From assembly GCA_003665825.1 (NCBI GenBank), contig QPFY01000008.1:930001-994000 (forward strand): a DNA stretch of 64,000 nucleotides, written 5' to 3'. This stretch comes from Microbotryum silenes-acaulis. Its lineage: Eukaryota; Basidiomycota; Microbotryomycetes; Microbotryales; Microbotryaceae. The translations under genes were made by a program, and so were the position numbers. Numbering within the stretch: position 1 is the stretch's first letter; each line of letters opens with the position of its first letter. This document shows, in pieces, positions 43,974 through 58,097 of this stretch. The notes beneath the pieces were generated by a model. It searched no databases, had not been told where the DNA came from, and saw only the letters and a list, made by a program, of their open reading frames with translations.

Positions 43974-44256
43974 GGCAAGAGATGGTGTACTTGCTCGACA
44001 TTCGTGTGCGATTATTTTATGTGGCGCGCGTACTGTCAGTTGAAGCCGAGTGTGGACTGAAGTAAAGCCGACGGTGTGGACGTCGAAGCCGGCGCCGAGC
44101 AGCGCCGAGCCGTGACGTCGATTCGCGCGCGCACGGACCCCCACGCGGACCGAGCTCCGCCTTCGCAACGAAACGGCTCGCAATCGCGGCGGCGGCGACC
44201 ATGGGCTTTCGTTTCGTTTCCCTGAAACCATCGAACGACTCGCATCTGACCCCCTC

Positions 44257-46713
<2,457 letters not shown>

Positions 46714-46901
46714 TGAGAATGCAATGTGCCATACACCATTTCACCAGTCATGTTGATCGGCGGAAGAGTGTTCGGGTGAGCGCTCGGAAGTACCTAGCTT
46801 GAACCAGGGAGTATGCAGTTGTTTAGGAACAGGGACCCATTTTTTGTAGACCCAATAATTCGATTCCAGCGGATGGTCCGTGCGAGTCGTTTTTGAGCAA
46901 C

Positions 46902-48404
46902 ATGGACAACAGCACGAACACCAACAACGCCAGCCCTGCTGCTATACCACCTCTTCGCCCTGACCCTCCCGATCCTCCCGGCCAAGCCCCCGCCACCACC
47001 ACCAAATCTTACTCCGCCGCGGTCGGCGCCCGCTCCGCTGCGAAGCACGGCAACGCCACTGCCAACGCTTCGACTGCCGTCGCCGCCCATCCCCTGATGC
47101 ACAACATCGAGAACTGTGTCATCATCAACACCCCACCCTCAACCTCGGTCGAGCAAGTCCTCCTCGCGCTCGACAAACACTACCCTGCCCTTACCGGCGC
47201 AATGCCATGCGTCATCAAGGGTCAGCGCGGCCTCCGCTTTCCCAAGGCCGCCGATCTCGACACCCTGGTTGCCAACGGCCTTACTGTTGGCAAGACTCTG
47301 TGCAAAGTCGAGAAGCTGTACAGCTCTACTAAAGGAGGTGTTGTACAATGCACCCTTACGGGCTTTTTCTCCGACCCCGAGGGCCTCCGCCTATTCGATG
47401 AGCAGATCAAGATCAATATTAGGTGTGTAATGCATCGCAAGAGTAATACCTGTTACGATTTGGATAACTAAACAGACACTGCCTATGGCACGGTCCTCCG
47501 TCGTCGCATCCAATACATTGGAAAGACGAAACACATCTCTGGGGTGTACGACTTTATCCTTGCCCTTAAGGATGTAGATGTTTTGCCCCCTGCCTCACTT
47601 TCTATTGCTCGTGACGGTGTCACTGAGCGAATCCCACTGAGGATCACCGGTGGCATGCGCCACTGCGTCTTCTGCCGTTCCGCGGCTCACGTCCGTAAGG
47701 ATTGCCCCGTCGCCCCGGCGTGCAAGTCCTGCGCGAGCACCTCGCACGCCACCCAGCACTGCCCGGGCCGTCACGCGTCGAGCCCCCAGGGTCCCCCCAC
47801 GTCACGTGCCCTGCAAGCCTCCGCCGTTACCACCGCCGCTCCCGCCGCCGGGTCCAAGTCGATCCCCGCGGCCTCCGCCCCCGACCGCACGACCAAAAAA
47901 CGTCGAGTGGAACAGGATCTGGCTACCCAGACTGAAGATCTGTCCAACAGGGCTCAGCCCGAATCTCTGTCGAAGACTGCCCGCCCCGAGTTCTCCTTCA
48001 ATTTCCCTTCCAATACTGCCACTCAAACTGCCCCCCAGCCTGCCTCCAACCAGGGAACTGCCTCTTCCCTCGTTGAAAAATCCTCCGAGTCCCCCAGCTC
48101 AGAGACCACCTCTCCATCCCCAAGCCCTCCTCCGGCCACGCCAAAGTCGATCATAACTCGATCCAAGTCGATTGCCGCCCTCTCCACGCCAGCCACTCGT
48201 GAAGCCCCTCCCACTGCGCCTGCCCTCGAAGCCTCCGAGCCGACCCCCGAGCCCTCTTCGCCCACGCCGTTGCCCTCAGCCGCGCCCAAAGCCCGACCCG
48301 ATGACGCCGACGCCGACGACGAGGCCGACGAAGAAGCCGAAGACCAAGAAGCACCTCCCAAGGACGTGGAAAACGCTATGGACCAAGATGATGAGCACAA
48401 CTAA
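46902..48404 (+). pseudogene. LINE ORF1, gag-like with two CCHC zinc knuckles
   Basis: 501 codons from ATG 46902 in one frame with a single internal TAA at 47469-47471; downstream residues (GTVLRRRIQYIGKTKHI) stay in the same frame, so only a point change is needed to explain it. An alternative is an AG-ended intron there, but no junction keeps the frame. Two knuckles follow each other: CVFCRSAAHVRKDC and CKSCASTSHATQHC (both CX2CX4HX4C). The N-terminus and C-terminal third are Ala/Pro/Ser-rich, ending in an acidic DDADADDEADEEAEDQE run. The product would bind LINE RNA. Confidence 0.85.
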
Positions 48405-51400
48405 GATCCCAAACGTGTCTTTTGTTGCTGCCAACGTGCAGTCAATCAATGAAGACCGTAAGCGTGCCTCTCTTTTCTCCACTCTCCGCTCCCATAACGC
48501 CGACGTCTTTCTCCTGAGCGAAACTGGCCGACCTTCTCCCGAAAGGGTGGCCCAGTGGACTCAGGAGTGCCAAGACTTAAAGCTCTCCGCTCTCTTCACT
48601 CCTTTCAACAACACTGCCATACTCTGGAAGAGCGACTCCGTGGTCATTACTATTGATCCCGAGTCGCCTCCCAACACTCTTCGTGCCTCTTTTTCTTTCC
48701 CGGACCGAGTCACCGACGCCACTTTTCGTGTGGGTGATTCAAAGGTCCGGGTTGTATCAATATACGCGCCTTCCTCCGACAAGCCAGACAAAAAGCGCTT
48801 CCTCTCACATCTCAGCACCGCCCTCCGACAAGTCGTGCGTGACGAACCCTCGCCGCCTGCGCTCCTAGTCGGGGGGGGACTGGAATTGTGTTGAGTCCCA
48901 ACCCCTCGATTCGGAGAACTAAAACGGAACGAATTATGGGGGTCAGGAGATGCGCGACCTTGCCACGGCCAACAATCTTTTCGACGCCTATCGGCTCCAC
49001 CATCCCAAAGGACGAGCCACGACGAATCGCTCAGCGCCCGGCACATGCCGTCGCCTTGACCGCATCTATGTCTCGCCTGATTGGGTCGACCTCTTCCATG
49101 ATCACAAAATTTGGGCTCCTGTCCTCAAATCGACGCACTCAATGGTTGTGGCACGGTTCCAAGTGCTGGGCGCAATCGACATCGGTCCGGGCAAATTCAA
49201 GCTGGGTTTGCACGTGATCGAGGGCGACGCGACCTGCGAGTACCTCACTTCCATTGTCCGCACCCTTTACAACGAAGCCCTCCTCCAGACGCCCAACGAT
49301 CCACCAGCAGCTTGGACGTCCACCAAACACCGCCTGCTGCCCGAGCTGCAGGCTCTGGCCCGGACGTTCGCTCGGTTCCGACGTGGAGGCTCGGAGCAAG
49401 AGAGGGCTGACCACTCGCGCTACGGCGCGGCGCTGCGGTCCCGCCTCGACCCATCTCTGGCGGGTCCCTCTTCCATCTTCATCCGCCTGCGCAAAGTGCG
49501 AGCATCCGACCTCATCCCTTCGCTCACGGTCAACGATGTTGTTCATTCCGACCCTGATTCGATGCTTGGAGCGGCCAACGACTACTTCGAGCGGGTCTAT
49601 GAGGACCGCCCCATCGATGACGCGGCCCTGAAGGTGAAGGCGATCATCGACGGCCTCGCTTCAACTCGCCTCTCCCCCGCGGACTCACTCAAGCTCGAGG
49701 AAGCGTACCCGTTGGAGGAGATGACAAAGGCTCAAGAGGCGTGTAAGTCGAACTCTTCGCCAGGGCCTGACGGCCTCCCGGTTGAGTTTGCGGGAACAGG
49801 AATTCGGATTCGGCACCGGACGGTGCGGAAACAAGAATCTGGTTTCGGCACCGGCCTATCGCGCTACGTGGCCGGCCACTGGCCCGATTCTTCGAAACGT
49901 CATCAACTCGATCCCCACCGAGGCCCGTCAGCCTGGACCTCTTCCCCGCAACACCGCCCACATCCATCTCATCCACAAACGCGGCGAGAGGGATCAGCTC
50001 TCGAACAAACGCCCCATATCGCTCATCAATGCGGACGAGCGCATCATCTCGCAAGCCCACAACCAGCGCCTCGCTCCCTTGCTCGAGTCCCTGATCGGCC
50101 CAACCCAACGTGGCTTTGTTCCGAACCGTTGGATCGGCACGAACATCGCTGAGGTCCAGTGTCTCATGGACCCTGGACTTCCGGGCTCAACACCCGTGTC
50201 CGGCATGCTAGCGGTGATGGACTTTGAAAAGGCTTACGATCGTCTTTCCCACGCGTTTCCCACGCGTACCTTGATGCAGTCCTCTGCGCCGTTGGCCTCG
50301 GCCCCAAAGCCCGCCAATGGTACCGAGCCACCTACACCAACCAATCCGCCTCGATCTTCCTCAACGGTTGGCTCTCGGCCGCTTTCGACGTCCTGTCGGG
50401 TGTTCGGCAAGGCGATTCTCTGGCTCCGTCTCTCTTCGTTCTGGCGATCGAGGGTTTTGCCTGTCAGATTCGATTGAGAGTTAAAGGCATCGAGATTGCG
50501 GGCCTCCAAAACATTCGAGAACTCCTCTTTGCCGACGACGCTTGTTGCGCACTCCACAACCTCTCGGACCTCGACCACCTCAATCGGGCGATCGAGCTTT
50601 ACGAACGGGCAAGTGCCAGCAAGCTCAGCAACGCCAAATCTTTCCCCTACCCCCTCGGAGCTTTTCGGGATCGGCCGATCGCCCCAGATCTCGGGACCTG
50701 GCGTCTCAGCGATTCGCAGTTTCGCTACCTTGGTATTCAGGTCGGGGTGGAGATCGCCGAGGATGCGGGCTGGGAAGATGTCAAGGCCTCGACCATCGCT
50801 CGGATACGCTCAATTCCGATGTACGATCTCCCATATGCAGCCAAGTGTTCGATCATCAACATCTACTGCTACACAAAGATCCTGTACTACAGCCGATTCC
50901 TCCCCGCCCCCAAGAGCGTTGTCAAGGAGATCGAGGAGGCCGCCATGCTCGCCATTCACGGTCGAGCTTCGGATGGTACTCAGCGACGTCCGAAGGTCTC
51001 CCGGTCGCGCCTCTGCACCCCTCTCGATCACGGCGGCTTCGGCTTGATTGATCTGCCTCGGCGTCTAGCGATCGATCACGCGAAGTGGGTCTTCCAGCTC
51101 CGGGCCCCGGACGGCTGCTTCACACGCCACCTCTTCGACATCCGCATTCGCCTCCAGGCACCGAACCAACCAACCCCTTTCACCTTGTCCAGACCGGCCC
51201 CCAACCAGCATCGTCGCCCTTGGATCTGGATCTGGTGGGCATACTTTTGCCATCCTCCCCCTAAGTGGGACCATGCGGTGAGAAAGACGAGAAAACTTAT
51301 TCCTGCACGTTGGGTCCGATACTTCGAAGCCTGGGCGTCGGTGACCACGCTCAATCCCCCGGAACTCTCCAAGAGCCAGAACCTCGAGCAATGGGCGACG

Positions 51401-52048
51401 CACGTACTCTACTTCCCAGCGGGCCACGGAATACAACTCTCGGTAAACCCGACGCTTTTTCGAGGGCCCGATGGCGAGGTGATGACGCCGCCTTCGTTCG
51501 TGAACGCGTCCAAACGCCACCAAGTCTTCATCTTCCCTCCTATCTTCCCCAAGGGACACCAGAAGGTATTCGATCTGCCTGAGCAACGTTGGAACGCTTG
51601 GTGGAAGGCTTTGCGCAAGGTTCGCCGGGTTCACTCGGACGCCGAGGATACCGGCCACCTTCTCTCCTTGGGGTCCCTCCATCCGGGCAGCCAAGTCGCC
51701 TCCCCAACCAGCCCTCACCCCAACAATCGATCTGCCTCCTGTGTGATGTGCCTCTCGGAAGCACCCGAGTGCCTGGCCCACCTCGCGGTCGGCTGCCCAT
51801 TTGCCCGGCGTCTCTGGTCTGCTCTGTCCCCGACCCCCCACCCAGTCTTTGTGGACTTTGTATGTCCGGTCGTGTCTCGCTCGGAACGTCGACTTGTCGA
51901 ACTACGAGTCCTCTTCTTTCACTCGATCTGGAAGCTCTGTCGCCGTCGCCGATTCTCGTCGGATCTTTTGGAACCGATCGCCGAAACGGACTTCGAGGGG
52001 CTTCGAGCCTCTATTCAGGAGTCCAAGGGTCGCCTAGTGTCTCTGTAA
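48388..52048 (+). pseudogene. LINE ORF2, endonuclease and reverse transcriptase, multiply broken
   Basis: Starts at ATG 48388 (a second ATG at 48391), overlapping the ORF1 stop by 17 nt, a usual re-initiation layout. The endonuclease begins VSFVAANVQSINEDRKRA with LLSETG. The RT has SSPGPDGLP, PISLINADERI, LAVM DFEKAYDR, VRQGDSLAPSLF and LLFADDACC (catalytic FADD at 50528-50539). The C-terminal zinc-binding segment starts CVMCLSEAPECLAHLAVGC. Four lesions are visible: one extra G in the 8-G run at 48871-48878 inside the endonuclease GGDWN motif, a TAA at 48920, a frame change with an imperfect 27-bp duplication at about 49790-49850, and an 11-bp tandem duplication (TTTCCCACGCG) at 50245-50266. 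The final 526 codons are intact. Confidence 0.88.
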
Positions 52049-52176
52049 GCCACCAAAGTGGGTTTTAGTGGGTATGGTTGATCCTGGTTCAGGGTCAATG
52101 AGTCCTGCACTACTGGCTTCTGCCAATGTGCGTAACAGCATTCCCTCCGACTTTTCCGAAGATTTCTAGGTATTAA

Positions 52177-52568
52177 TATAATTATGCTGTTGATGAAGTC
52201 TATCAAATAAATAAAAAAGAGTCGGAGCAATTCGGCACGGCTCGGTATGGTGCCGTCAGCTTGCGACTCAAGCTCACTTCGGGCTTGAACCTATTCTTGA
52301 ATCTATTCCAACCCACTACCCACGGCAACTCAACTGGTCGTGCACGAACAGCATTACTCGGATCCAATCTTTCCCGCTTTACCTCCAGTCACAGTGAGTT
52401 GACCTGGGACACAGCGCCTGCCACTGTCGTATGTTCGTTGCCTCGGGCTCTGACGTATGCTCATTGCCCTCGCCCCTGCTTGCCGGTCGGTCCCTCCTGT
52501 TATCAAACCGTCCTTATCCCTGGCAGCCGCACAGAGAGAAACGCTCAAACTCGTAGCTCGCTTGAAAC
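52177..52568. other. Promoter region of the DUF1748 gene
   Basis: 392 bp between the LINE 3' end and the next ATG, starting AT-rich (ATATAATTATG, AATAAATAAAAAA). No frame supported. Confidence 0.4.
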
Positions 52569-53019
52569 ATGGTTCTGGGTCGTCTAGCCCATTACACGTT
52601 CGACGTGGTTCTGCTTGCGACGGTCGCGGCCGGCGTCAAAAGGAGCACCGGATTCCAGTCAGTCCACACCATTCCTCCGTACCTACAATGCAGCTTCAAT
52701 AATGGGGCACTGACGATCGATTTCCTTCCTTATTCTTACCGCACCCGTTCATCCCCCACTCCTACTTGGGCTCCATCTACGCACGACACGCTGTTCCCCC
52801 CCACTTCCCCTTCCCCTCTGCGGCCCCCTCCTCATACCCCACCTGCCCCCCTGCAGAGTCTCGACCCGAGGTCTCCCCGAAGGCCCTGTACAACAAACGG
52901 CGGAAACGGTGCTCGGCGTCGGGGAGAAGGTGTTCGACTACACTGCCGCGCTGAGTTATTCGAGTGGGTGGTTTGAGCGCGAGTTGCCGACGGCCGCGTC
53001 GAGCTTGCCCAAGAAGTGA
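52569..53019 (+). CDS. Small DUF1748-family protein (83 aa)
   Basis: Exons 52569-52657 and 52857-53019. The N-terminus MVLGRLAHYTFDVVLLATV is the hallmark of the fungal DUF1748 family (about 75-90 residues), followed by AAGVKRSTGF and then VLGVGEKVFDY in exon 2. The phase-2 intron (donor GTCAGT, acceptor CTGCAG) is required to keep both conserved parts in frame. The N-terminal segment is hydrophobic and could insert in a membrane; members are thought to be mitochondrial, but function is not established. Confidence 0.85.
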
Positions 53020-54086
53020 AGTGGGGACGATAGGACGATCTAGGAAGGAGGCGATGTAATCAGATGGGGTGAGACGGAGAAAGATGATTATACTGTTTGG
53101 GTGTACGTGTAGCTGTAATAACTGGGCTTGCTTAATCTTGGTCGCGTCACCACTGTTGAGGACCAAGTTGGAGGAATCTTCACCACCAGAGTCCGGATGG
53201 ATAATCATGGGTAGGATGGAGCGCTGGAACTGTACGATTAGATAAGGTTTCTGGAGTCTACCCAGTTCCCGATGGACTGAATGGTCATCGTATCTTGCCA
53301 TCGACAACGACTCCGATTCGACGACTCGGAGGGCGCCGGCGTAACTGAAAGGCTTTGAACCGGTCACCCAGTATTCTGGGAAATACAGGGCCGGTTTTAT
53401 TGACATGTGACAATGTGGAGCAGAGTCTAGGTATGCGGTTGCAAAAGCCGGATCCGTTTTCCGAGCGTTTTCGTCAGACTCGGCCTGGATGGTGCTCCTG
53501 ACGATCACGGGTCACCTGACGCTGCCGCGAGACGCGGCGCGTGAGACGACGAGGCCACTCTGAACCACATCTTCCTATCACCACACCACCCACCACACCA
53601 CCCTCGGGTGGACGCATCGGATTGGGCGCACCGTTCAAGTGAGTACGCACCCATGTCATCCCACAAGCTAGCTCGTGGCGCGTGCTATCGTCGCTGCTCG
53701 AATTTCGACCTCGACTTGACCGCCGTCGACGTCGTACGAATCACGACCGATCGGCCCACCGGCCCACATCCAATTTGAACGGCCTAAATTCGATGAGGCC
53801 AGTAGCAGCAGCAGCCCGCACCACTTGTCATGAGATGATCCTCGCTGGCTGCCACGCCAAGGGCCCTTTGCCTTTGCCTCGAATGACCTCGCAGTTGCTC
53901 GGACGGGTAACCCCCACTCGATGGACCCACCCGCCTCGCCACGCCCGCACATCGCACATGACCTCGCTTGCAGATCGACTCGTGCTGGGATCACTGGACT
54001 CGCATTTCAAACCGTTACTGACCAACCTGAATGCCTGGATGTGGTCGCTCTCCTCGCAGCCTTGTCCTGCTTAGGGTTCGGGCACC
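53020..54086. other. Intergenic, nothing recognised
   Basis: About 1.07 kb. A 243-codon minus-strand frame (53508-52777) overlaps the DUF1748 gene antisense and has no motif; it is treated as chance. Probably the promoter of the 1097-residue protein. Confidence 0.4.
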
Positions 54087-57000
54087 ATGTCGATGAGCGT
54101 CTCGACCGCCTCGGCGTCACCCCCCACCCGCACCAAATCGTCCGCCTCCGTCGCGACGACGCACAAGCCCAAACGCAACAAGTCGTCGTCCTCGCTTCAC
54201 AGCGCAGGAGGGCACTACTCGATTCACCACCATGTCCAGATGCCTCAGCACGTGCGCAAGAGCTCCCATGAGTCGACCGGTGTCACGCGACCTCGTCTCA
54301 CCTCGAGTGGCTCGTCCTCCACTTCGGCCAAGAAGGCCCATTTCGGCGCAGGTCTGGGCATGATGACCTCTATATCGAATGCACCTTCCCAACCGGCGAC
54401 CAACGCGGTCGCCCAAGCCGGACCCTCAGCTCGGGCCACCGGCGCAGCTTCTCCTCAAGCGGCGCACACCGAGGCCGCGACAGAGGTGCAGCCTGACACC
54501 GAGGAGTTGGACGCTTCACCCCAGGACGAGCTCGGTGACCTCGATGATTCAAGAGCTTCACGAGACCAAAGGCCATCCGACCCGGTCGCGTCGACGCAAG
54601 AACCTGAACGAGGTCGATCCCGATCGCGCTCGATGGATCGCCGCTCTGCGCAATCGACCGAACGCCACCATGCAAACGCTCAAGGTAGGGATCGAACGTT
54701 GCCACCGGGACCTGGAGGGCGAGGAGACAGGTCCAACGGCTCTCCCAAGAGACAAAGGGCCCCTGCGGTCTCGCAGACGAGGCAAGCGCAGCCACCGGCG
54801 AAGAAGATGCAAAAGTCAGAAAACCCGTCCGATGCGGTGGGCGCCAACCAAACTCCGGCCGCGCCCATACCTACACCCGCACCCACACTTGCCCCAGCAC
54901 CGACAGTACAGGTCAAGGAGAAGCACTCGAGGGCCAAATTCAACTTTGCTGATGACGAGGATGACGGCGATGACGACGAAGAGGAAGAGAGGCAGGAAAG
55001 GAAATTCGATTACGAGCGAGCTACCGAGACCTCAGGTCAGTCTGTAACGGCCTGCTTTCAACGATCAGAGCTCTTCTCATGCTGGCTTGGATTGGCCGAT
55101 TGTAGCCGTAGCGGCGCCTCGTGTGACCACCTTCTCTGTCGAAAAGGCCGCAGCTGCGCCTCCGCCCCTTGAGTCACCTCCTTCTCCGGAGCTCCAAGCG
55201 ACGAAAGAGGTGCCCACGCGACCACCAATGCACAACAAGTCATCGTCCAACCTCTCGACCCACACCGTCCGTCCAAAGCGCAACAAGTCATCGTCATCGC
55301 TGCACTATGCCCACCACGGTCCTGGCCACCACAACGTGCAATTCGCTGGCGCAGCCAAGAAACGATCCGGCAGTTCGAGCGGGAGGGCCAAACCCGCCTT
55401 TGGTTTCGGGATGACGACACTACCTGCAGAGAACCACGATGATCGACGTGGAAGCGATGCGAGCTCGACGAAAGGAGCGGGGAGCAGCAACAGACCTACC
55501 ATTGATCGCAGGGGTAGTTCAACGAGCACTCTCGTCAATGACCGCATCGATGACCGGTCAGCAGGGGGCCGAACAGATTCGCGAGGACGGACCGAGGTGG
55601 CGAGGATTGAGCCTGATCCAAAGGCAAGTACCCCCGTACTTTCCCCGTCGACTTCCCGTTCACGGCCGAGCAAGAAACATACCGCCACCAAAGACACTCA
55701 AGAGGTGGCTGGCAGTCAATCGTCGGCCAGCGGATGGGAATCCGCTACAAATTCACCGTTTGCGATTGCAAAGACCCTCCCGTCGACAAGCTACCGGCCC
55801 GAAGCGGTTTCGGGCTTGGCCCAGGTCATGGGACGTGGCGATGAGGTGGCCGGCATCGTTGCGGACGGTGATGACGACGAGAGTGCCGACGAGGGGGCCA
55901 AAGAGAGCCGGAAGGTCGATGTCGCTCCGATGTCCCCTCCGGCTACCGGCCGGTCCACTGCTACTGAGCCTACGACTCAGTCGCCCCCCCGGAGTACCTC
56001 TCAACCAGGGCCATCCTCATCCCGGCACCCATCTGGCTCGTTCAAGGCACCTACAGCTCCCGCTACGAACACGATCGCCTTCCCAAGCACTTCGGGCGAA
56101 CCGCCTTCGCCGCCTCGGGTGCACGCGCGACCGGCAGCTGCAAACGTCCGAAAAGGTTCCAACGTCTCACTCATGTCGAACGCTTCCGCTCGCTCCGTTG
56201 CGTTGTCCTTTGCGGGGCGAATGGGCCCTCCCGCGCTCATGTTTCGCCGATCGGGGACCGCGACCGCTCCTGCCTTGGTTGATCGTGGTCACGTCGGCGC
56301 TGAATTGATAGGAACCGACGCCCCAGTAGGTTCGTTCGACAGTCGACGTCGCACGAGCGGTGGCCGGAACCCTTCCATGCCTGCAGGTCGCCAGCTCGTG
56401 ACTCATGGTCGCACGGACAGCATCAACAGCGTGCGTTCTCTTCGTGTAGCGGCCGATACGAGTCCTCAGACGAGACGCCCAGCTCCAGCCGATAGTCGGC
56501 AGAGCGCGGACGGAGGACGACGAAGCATTGGGCCTAGAACTTCGAGCGAGTACGCCTCATCGGGAAGCACCGCACTCGCTGCACTCGGCAGTATTGCCAG
56601 CCAGGCTGGCTCGACGCAGCCACCTCCGACCCCGGAGAGCTCGGGAGGGACGTTCCGGAGGAGCGCCAGCGGCTACTTCTCCTCCGCTCTCCGAGGTCTG
56701 ACGGGACTGCAAGCGCTCACCCCGCCTTTGTCACCCTCGGCCAGTTCTAGAGGCGGCCCCATGGCAGGATACGGCGCAACGACGGCCGGTTCCACGCAGC
56801 ACCCCGCTTCGACCATCGCCAAGAACAAGTCGCGTTCGACTCCGTCCCCCGCGCACTTCATCCAACCCGTCGTGTCCAAGTTCGTTGAAACGCCGCCTCC
56901 GGTGCCATCCGTGCTCTTGTCACGATCGCCCGCTCCGATGAACGCGATGGACTCTGCCGCCGCGGCCAAGCGATCCCAATCCTCGGCCAGTCTGAACGGA

Positions 57001-57450
57001 ATGGGTGCGATGTCGCGTACGCAGCAAAAGGCCTTCCTCGCTCGTGACGCCCCTTATTTTGCGTCTGGCGGGGGTGGGAACACCCTTTCAGCTGCCCATG
57101 GGAAAGACACCCAGGTCGCAGACGCTACTTTTTGGGCCTTGGCAGCGCAAATTCCGTCGGGGGCTTCTCACCCTCCATCAGTGGCATCGACGCGATCCAT
57201 GACCCCGGCGGCGGTACACTCGTCCTCGACGGCCTTAGCCAGCGACGAGATGCAGAACTGGGCCCGGAGGTTCATCGTCGAAGCCGAGCGAATTGAGCGA
57301 CAATATCGCGCCGTGGAGAAGTGGAGGGACCCTTTGGGTGAGAGCTTGGAGAGGGTCTGGACCAAGAGGACAAATGGGACGAGTGCGGGTACGGTCAGCT
57401 CGGCGATGGCCAATCCTTCGAATGGGGTCACGCGAGCAATAAGGGCATAG
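54087..57450 (+). CDS. Large disordered Ser-rich basic protein (1097 aa)
   Basis: Not recognised. Exons 54087-55035 and 55106-57450 join in phase (donor GTCAGT, acceptor TTGTAG). ATG 54087 follows CACC. Almost the whole protein is low complexity (Ser, Pro, Ala, Arg, Asp), with an acidic run just before the intron (DDEDDGDDDEEEE). A segment is duplicated on each side of the intron: HKPKRNKSSSSLHSAGGH ... AHFGAGLGMMT, and VRPKRNKSSSSLHYAHHG ... PAFGFGMTT. The C-terminal 90 residues (DEMQNWARRFIVEAERIERQ, EKWRDPLGESLERVW) are helical and the best candidate for a conserved domain. Arg-Ser-Arg-Ser and several RRxS sites suggest kinase regulation, perhaps a signalling or nuclear scaffold. Confidence 0.75.
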
Positions 57451-58097
57451 AAATTCACTTGAAGAGATATGGAGGTGCTCGTTGTAAAACTATGAGAGTA
57501 GGCGTGCTCGCCTTTGTCGTCAGCGTAACTCGGCAGAGTACCCAAATTGAGAAGAAGTTACTGAAGATCGATTACAATCCGAAACGCCCATTATAAGATT
57601 AAGAGCCTGTTGTGAGGCCGAAGAGGGATCCCAATAGAGGAGAGAGGTAAAGAAGGAGATGGCACGTCGAGCGATAACCACTCGCAGCAAAGATGAGGGG
57701 GGATACAACACGTGAATCGAAAGAACTAACGTGGTCGAAAAGGGTGGCGAGCGAGGGAGGAGATAAATGATAAGGGTAGCGGATGGGAGTTGAGGGAAAC
57801 TACTGCGTGAAAGACCGGCGCAAAGTATTGCATCGCGGTAAAACCCTATTTACACAAGAGACAGGGGAAGTTGGGAGACGAGATATCCGTGAAGGCGACG
57901 AGCTGGTCGAGTATACCGACGCGCCTAGGAGGCAGAGTGATAGGGAATCGAAGGTTTGACCGAGGTTCGATTCGGAATAGGTACAGTTCGGCTTCGAGAA
58001 GATGCGAATGGGTTGCAGGGTAGGGAAAGAGGTCCAAGTCCGCACGGCGAGGTTGTCCATCGAAAAAGAGAAAGAGAAGAGACTGCTCCATCGTTTT
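57451..58097. other. 3' intergenic between convergent genes
   Basis: 647 bp; A/G-rich stretches but no supported frame. Confidence 0.4.

Larger units (their letters stand above)
46902..52176 (+). mobile_element. Non-LTR retrotransposon (LINE), near full length, inactive
   Basis: Two overlapping reading frames (gag-like ORF1 46902-48404, EN-RT ORF2 48388-52048) and a 3' UTR ending near GGTATTA at 52176, the point where similarity to the fragment at 17471-17828 also stops. An A-rich AATAAATAAAAAA lies just beyond. There are no long terminal repeats. Domain order EEP endonuclease, reverse transcriptase and zinc-binding C-terminus fits an L1/Tad-like clade; I cannot place it more exactly. The 5' limit is unknown, and I found no convincing target duplication around it. 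Confidence 0.9.

Noticed and set aside
47650..48156. Proline-rich frame inside LINE ORF1
   Set aside because: Out-of-frame reading of the Ala/Pro/Ser-rich part of ORF1; the zinc knuckles are in the other frame.
46840..52200. Target-site duplication around the full LINE
   Set aside because: Only a short AT-rich similarity (ATAATT) exists at both ends; not distinguishable from chance and the 5' limit is unknown.
52777..53508. 243-codon minus-strand frame
   Set aside because: Antisense to the conserved DUF1748 exon and without domain features.
54117..54943. Several minus-strand and shifted plus-strand frames
   Set aside because: Shadows of the Ser/Arg-rich 1097-residue protein.
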